DNA of 64,000 bases from Allium sativum (Eukaryota > Streptophyta > Magnoliopsida > Asparagales > Amaryllidaceae): NCBI GenBank assembly GCA_030737875.1, contig CM060922.1, positions 319,277,456-319,341,455 of the forward strand. Reading direction: 5' to 3'. The position numbers were made by a program, and so were the translations under genes. A model generated the notes under the pieces. The model did not search any database and had not been told where the DNA came from. It saw only the letters and a program-made list of their open reading frames with translations. Shown piece by piece: positions 60,515 to 64,000 of this stretch; position 1 is the first letter of the stretch; each line of letters opens with the position of its first letter.

Positions 60515-60983
60515 TTATATTATAATTGAAACGGTGTCCATTAAATTAAAATCCCCTTGACTGCGAACTCCTTTCTGAACCCAACAACTGACATTCCTAG
60601 GGTTATACCACCATTTCGGACACACTGGGATAGGTCACGAGGTTCAATTTGATCGTCTGTGGAAGATATAAATTTTAAACTGATATAAATTTAATTCAAA
60701 ACAAATAATTAAATTTCAAACTATTTATTCTCCTTGATAATATTCAAATATTATTACCGTTAAAATTTCATATTAATTTTTTTGAACTGTTTTCAATTCA
60801 AATAAAAATTTGAATTCAACTAAATCCATTTTCTTATTCTGATAATTTAATATTTTCAATATTAAATTGAAATTGATTTTTAAATCGATAACTCCCTATA
60901 AAAATTGATTTATTTACTTAACTCAATATTTAAATCCATATTAAATATTTTAAAATTAACCCCTAAGAGTCCGGGTCATTACA

Positions 60984-63900
60984 ATCTTCCCCACTTAAAA
61001 TAATTTCGTCCTCAAAATTGCTAAGGTAGAAAAAGTGCTACAAACCCATTAACTTTTCAGAACTTATTTATGTTGATACTCAACATTTCAAACTTCCTTA
61101 CGTAACTCTCTTTCGAATAAATCCTTATTCGATAACTCCTCCCTTCGAATAACTATATTCGATAATCTCTCTATCCAATAACTAGATTCGAAAACTTTTC
61201 TTCGAATAAACTATATTCGATTAACTCATTTAATTCTATTCGAATAACTAATATTCGGTTAACTCCTTTGCTTCTATTCGAATAACTAATATTCGATGAC
61301 TCCTTTCGCTTGACTCTAGATCGCAGCGATCACAATGGTTACGCCTGATTCCCCCAGGAAACATCCGACCGTCCTAGGCTATCTGCAGCCCTACGAATTA
61401 CGCTAGCAGTCGTATGAAATGGTAACTTATCCTGAGTAACTATGTTTGACCAGCTCTATCTCAATAACTATATTCGATCAACTTTAATTGAATAACTAAC
61501 ATTCAATTAAATCCTAATTCGATTAACTAGGTTCAATTAACTTTATCTGGTTAACTCTTAATTTGAATAACAAATATTCGATAAATTCTAATTGAATAAC
61601 TAATATTCAATTAGCTCTACAGATTAACCCTTAACTGATTAACTCTAACTGGTTAATTCTTATCCTACTCGATTTATTCTAACTCTAATCGATTATTTCT
61701 AACTCTAATCGACTTCTCTTATTTGAATAACTCTTATTGGATAACGTTTATTCATTTATAAAGATTTACTTTTAGTAACGGTTCTTCACTTTATAAATGT
61801 TCTCTTTAATAACGTTACTTCACTTATACAAGTGTTGTATACCCCTTCTATTTAAAACTATCGGTGTTAAAAACCAATATCTCTTCTCAATATAAGCTCA
61901 GACTTATATATTCCATTTATCGAATGATAAATATTCAATTTAATTTATAAACTGTTATTTATAAATTTATCTCTTCTTTATCTGTTAAAAACAGATTTCC
62001 ATTTTCTATTCATCTTCTAAATATTCCTTTGATTAAATTCTATTTATTTAACAAATATATATCTCATCTATAACATTTTATTTATTTTCCATAAATAAAT
62101 ATTTCCATTTAATCTATTTGTAAATGTTTTACAAATATTTCCTTTATATTTGTTTGCACATAACTTCCTTTGTATTTGTTTTACAAATATATTTCCTTTA
62201 TATTTGTTTTACAAATATATTTTCTTTATATTTGTTTTACAAATATATTTTCTTTTTAACTCTTTTGGTTTTTCCTTTCTTCACACCCAATTCATATTTC
62301 ATTCACATTGATTTTATTCAATTTATTCATTTAGATCCATTTAACTTACTTTAGTTAAATTAAATTTCAATCATTCAAATATCCATTAACTAGTTGCTAA
62401 TTAACCGTTTTGCCTATTTCACCCTTTTTATTTGAATATAACTTGTTCGAATATATGTCAACTTAATTATAACTAATCTAATTATAATTTCAACTCGAGT
62501 TATAAATTCGATTTCGAATATAAATTCTCAATCTCCTTCACTTATCCAAAAATCCAATTTCGATTCAAATTTCCTTTAACTAATTATTTTCCAATTTAGT
62601 TAATCCTATATAACCATTTAAAATATGATTTTTGTCTTAAAAATCATTTCACTTACTTCATTGGAGTTCATATTTATTTTATATCCCCATTCTGGATTTT
62701 CTAGTGCCAACTCAGATTTTGTTTCCTAAAAATCCTTGTATTTATTTAATTAAACCGTTATGGTTTTATAATGGTTCTGGCGCTGCTTTTCTAAAAAAAT
62801 GATTTTGATATAACTCGAAATCTATACAACGAAATCCAGATTTTTCTCTTTCATTAGAAAACTGTTTTCCAACCGGTCCCGACGATTTTTTTTCAAAGAA
62901 TTCCGACTTCAATTGAGTTCTGTATACTAAATTGAAGTTCGAATCGCCAATTTTCGAACTGCCGCGCTACGGCGAACTCGTTTTAATTATATTTATAAAT
63001 ATAAACGTTTTAACTTTGTTTATAATAAATTCAACTCCATTCTGATATATTTTTATTATATACCCAGTCCATTTCAACATAATATTCCCGATCTATTTCT
63101 CATCAAATATTCAAATCCTATATCTAAATTTAAAATATTCAAATTCCATTTTAATTTCTTTACTCAAACTCTATATTATTTCCTTCTATTCAATTTCTAT
63201 TTGAATTTCCTTCTATTCAAATTCATTTGAATTCCTTTTCTTCAATTTCTATTTGAAATCCTTTATTCAAAACCATTTCAAAGCCCTTGTTCAAATTCCA
63301 TAATTTCCTTTATTCAACTTCTATTTGAGATCTATATTCCAATTCCCATTTCAAAATTCCTTTGAAGTTATATAAATATATCCATATATTTATATCTATC
63401 TCAAATTCAAAACATTTGAATTTTCAAACAGCTTTTTTTCTTTTTAAACAAATTTCCATCAAAACTTTCCTAAGGCAGCAATTCATCACTTAGAAACTCG
63501 AAAATGAACACTGATGATGTTGCGACCATCATCAGAATTATTTCCCAGCTACTGAATGAGTTCAGTGCTTTATTTCATTCAAAACCCATTTAGAAAAATA
63601 TTTTCCAAACTCCCAGGATTTTAAATTCTAAATTCTGCTTTGAATTCAATTTTAATTCATCTCATTTGTATATATTTCATTCTTATACAAATTCCATTGG
63701 TTATATATATAACTATTCCAGTTTTTATAATCTAATTTGATTATGATACTAACAATCAACTCAACTACTTAAAACAATATCGTGTCCAATCTTCTGTTCA
63801 AGTGTTTATAAACTCCTATCGACATCGTGGCGTCCCACGATTGACCAAAATTTATAATCCACTCAACAAACTAGTTAACACAATATAAAACAGTTTGTAT

Positions 63901-64000
63901 ATCAAATAACAAATACGCTCTCTCGTATATTTATATATACACACACTCAACTTATTCTAGGATACTACTGATCCTATCTCTAATGAGCATATTCCAACAA
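60984..64000 (-). other. Non-coding interior of LARD-like element
   Basis: No Gag, protease, RT or integrase motif is readable on either strand. The region holds an imperfect array of TTCGAATAACTAATATTCGA-type units (about 61090-61740), a short array of TTTGTTTTACAAATATATTT units (about 62120-62250), and a segment at 62780-63000 resembling part of the chromovirus LTR (41075-41280). A less AT-rich patch at 61310-61440 is not recognised. Confidence 0.7.

Larger units (their letters stand above)
56102..60983 (-). repeat. 3' LTR (left) of LARD-like element
   Basis: On the minus strand it has a TATA box (60514-60507), a leader of mixed composition, a GTGAGT donor (59561-59556), an AT-rich body, and two tandem arrays at 58600-58960. 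The block GGGAGCATCGGGAAA followed by AAAAAGAAAAAGAAAA and AAGCGGCT (58185-58265) matches 41655-41730 in the young chromovirus LTR. Confidence 0.85.
23716..64000 (+). mobile_element. CACTA (En/Spm-type) DNA transposon, left end present, right end outside window
   Basis: The terminal motif CACTACAAGAAA at 23716-23727 is the classic CACTA end. It follows a possible 3-bp duplication AAG (23713-23715). Subterminal repeats rich in CGACG follow. Inside lie captured host fragments, a decayed TNP2 transposase (28738-32337) and a TnpA-like exon (38975-39241 and 55780-55943). No matching inverted end TTTCTTGTAGTG was found rightward in the window, so everything to 64000, including two LTR retrotransposons nested in it, is taken as inside this element. 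An alternative is that the left end belongs to a smaller element and TNP2 to a second one. Confidence 0.65.
56102..64000 (-). mobile_element. Related long-LTR element with non-coding interior (LARD-like), partial
   Basis: An LTR from 56102 to 60983 has perfect 11-bp inverted ends (TGTAATGACCC and GGGTCATTACA). The possible target sequence TTAAT precedes it. The purine tract AAGTGGGGAAGAT (minus) follows at 60984, just as in the element at 39242-55774, with which it shares scattered LTR blocks. The interior to 64000 has no gag or pol reading on either strand. At 63955-63990 it matches the segment that lies about 130 bp from the 5' LTR in the other element (49738-49775). The second LTR should therefore start about 100 bp outside the window, giving an interior of about 3.1 kb. 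That is the pattern of LARDs, non-autonomous large retrotransposon derivatives. Confidence 0.75.

Noticed and set aside
61310..61440. Less AT-rich patch as a gag or RNA-gene remnant
   Set aside because: No reading frame or RNA consensus could be recognised.

Overview
This window looks like nuclear DNA from a flowering plant, probably a eudicot. It is AT-rich, almost entirely transposable elements, and carries fragments of one intron-rich host gene. Species cannot be told from the sequence. No rRNA, tRNA, CRISPR or bacterial-type operon was seen. Few features are intact genes; most are decayed mobile-element genes.

Host gene. Three small, phase-0, splice-flanked exons on the minus strand (23605-23655, 23422-23523, 8090-8149) encode a charged coiled-coil segment of an unidentified protein. 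The intron between the last two is about 15.3 kb, mostly because of one three-layer nest of LTR retrotransposons. The intron upstream (higher coordinates) is entered at 23716 by a CACTA (En/Spm-type) DNA transposon whose other end lies beyond the window.

Layout. 1-4335: LINE (L1-like, minus) with a long open ORF2 running off the window and a frameshifted partial ORF1. 4336-5477: AT-rich DNA with no recognisable gene. 5478-7980: 5'-truncated Ty1-copia element with its 3' LTR. 8090-8149: host exon. 8287-23002: nest, outermost a TRIM-like element with 288-bp LTRs and 5-bp duplications AAGAT. It is split by a small non-autonomous copia-like element (8630-22542, minus), which is split by a Ty3-gypsy chromovirus with 3.3-kb LTRs (9895-21533, plus, duplication ATCAT). 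23422-23655: two host exons. 23716-64000: the CACTA element, with subterminal repeats, two intronless phosphomannose isomerase fragments in tandem, a decayed TNP2 transposase (28.7-32.3 kb), a minus-strand gene with a duplicated helical domain (34.4-35.2 kb) and a TnpA-like exon. That exon is split by a young chromovirus with 5.9-kb LTRs (39242-55774, minus). A related element with a 4.9-kb LTR and about 3 kb of non-coding interior starts at 56102 and runs off the window.

Most interesting signal. The two chromoviruses with visible gag genes appear to share a gene-expression architecture. Each has a TATA box in the LTR, a short leader exon, a strong splice donor inside the 5' LTR, and a splice acceptor just upstream of the gag ATG. 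Splicing would remove most of the long AT-rich LTR and the primer-binding site, giving a translated mRNA distinct from the genomic RNA. The third long-LTR element has a matching TATA box and donor. This is inferred from sequence signals and needs RNA evidence.
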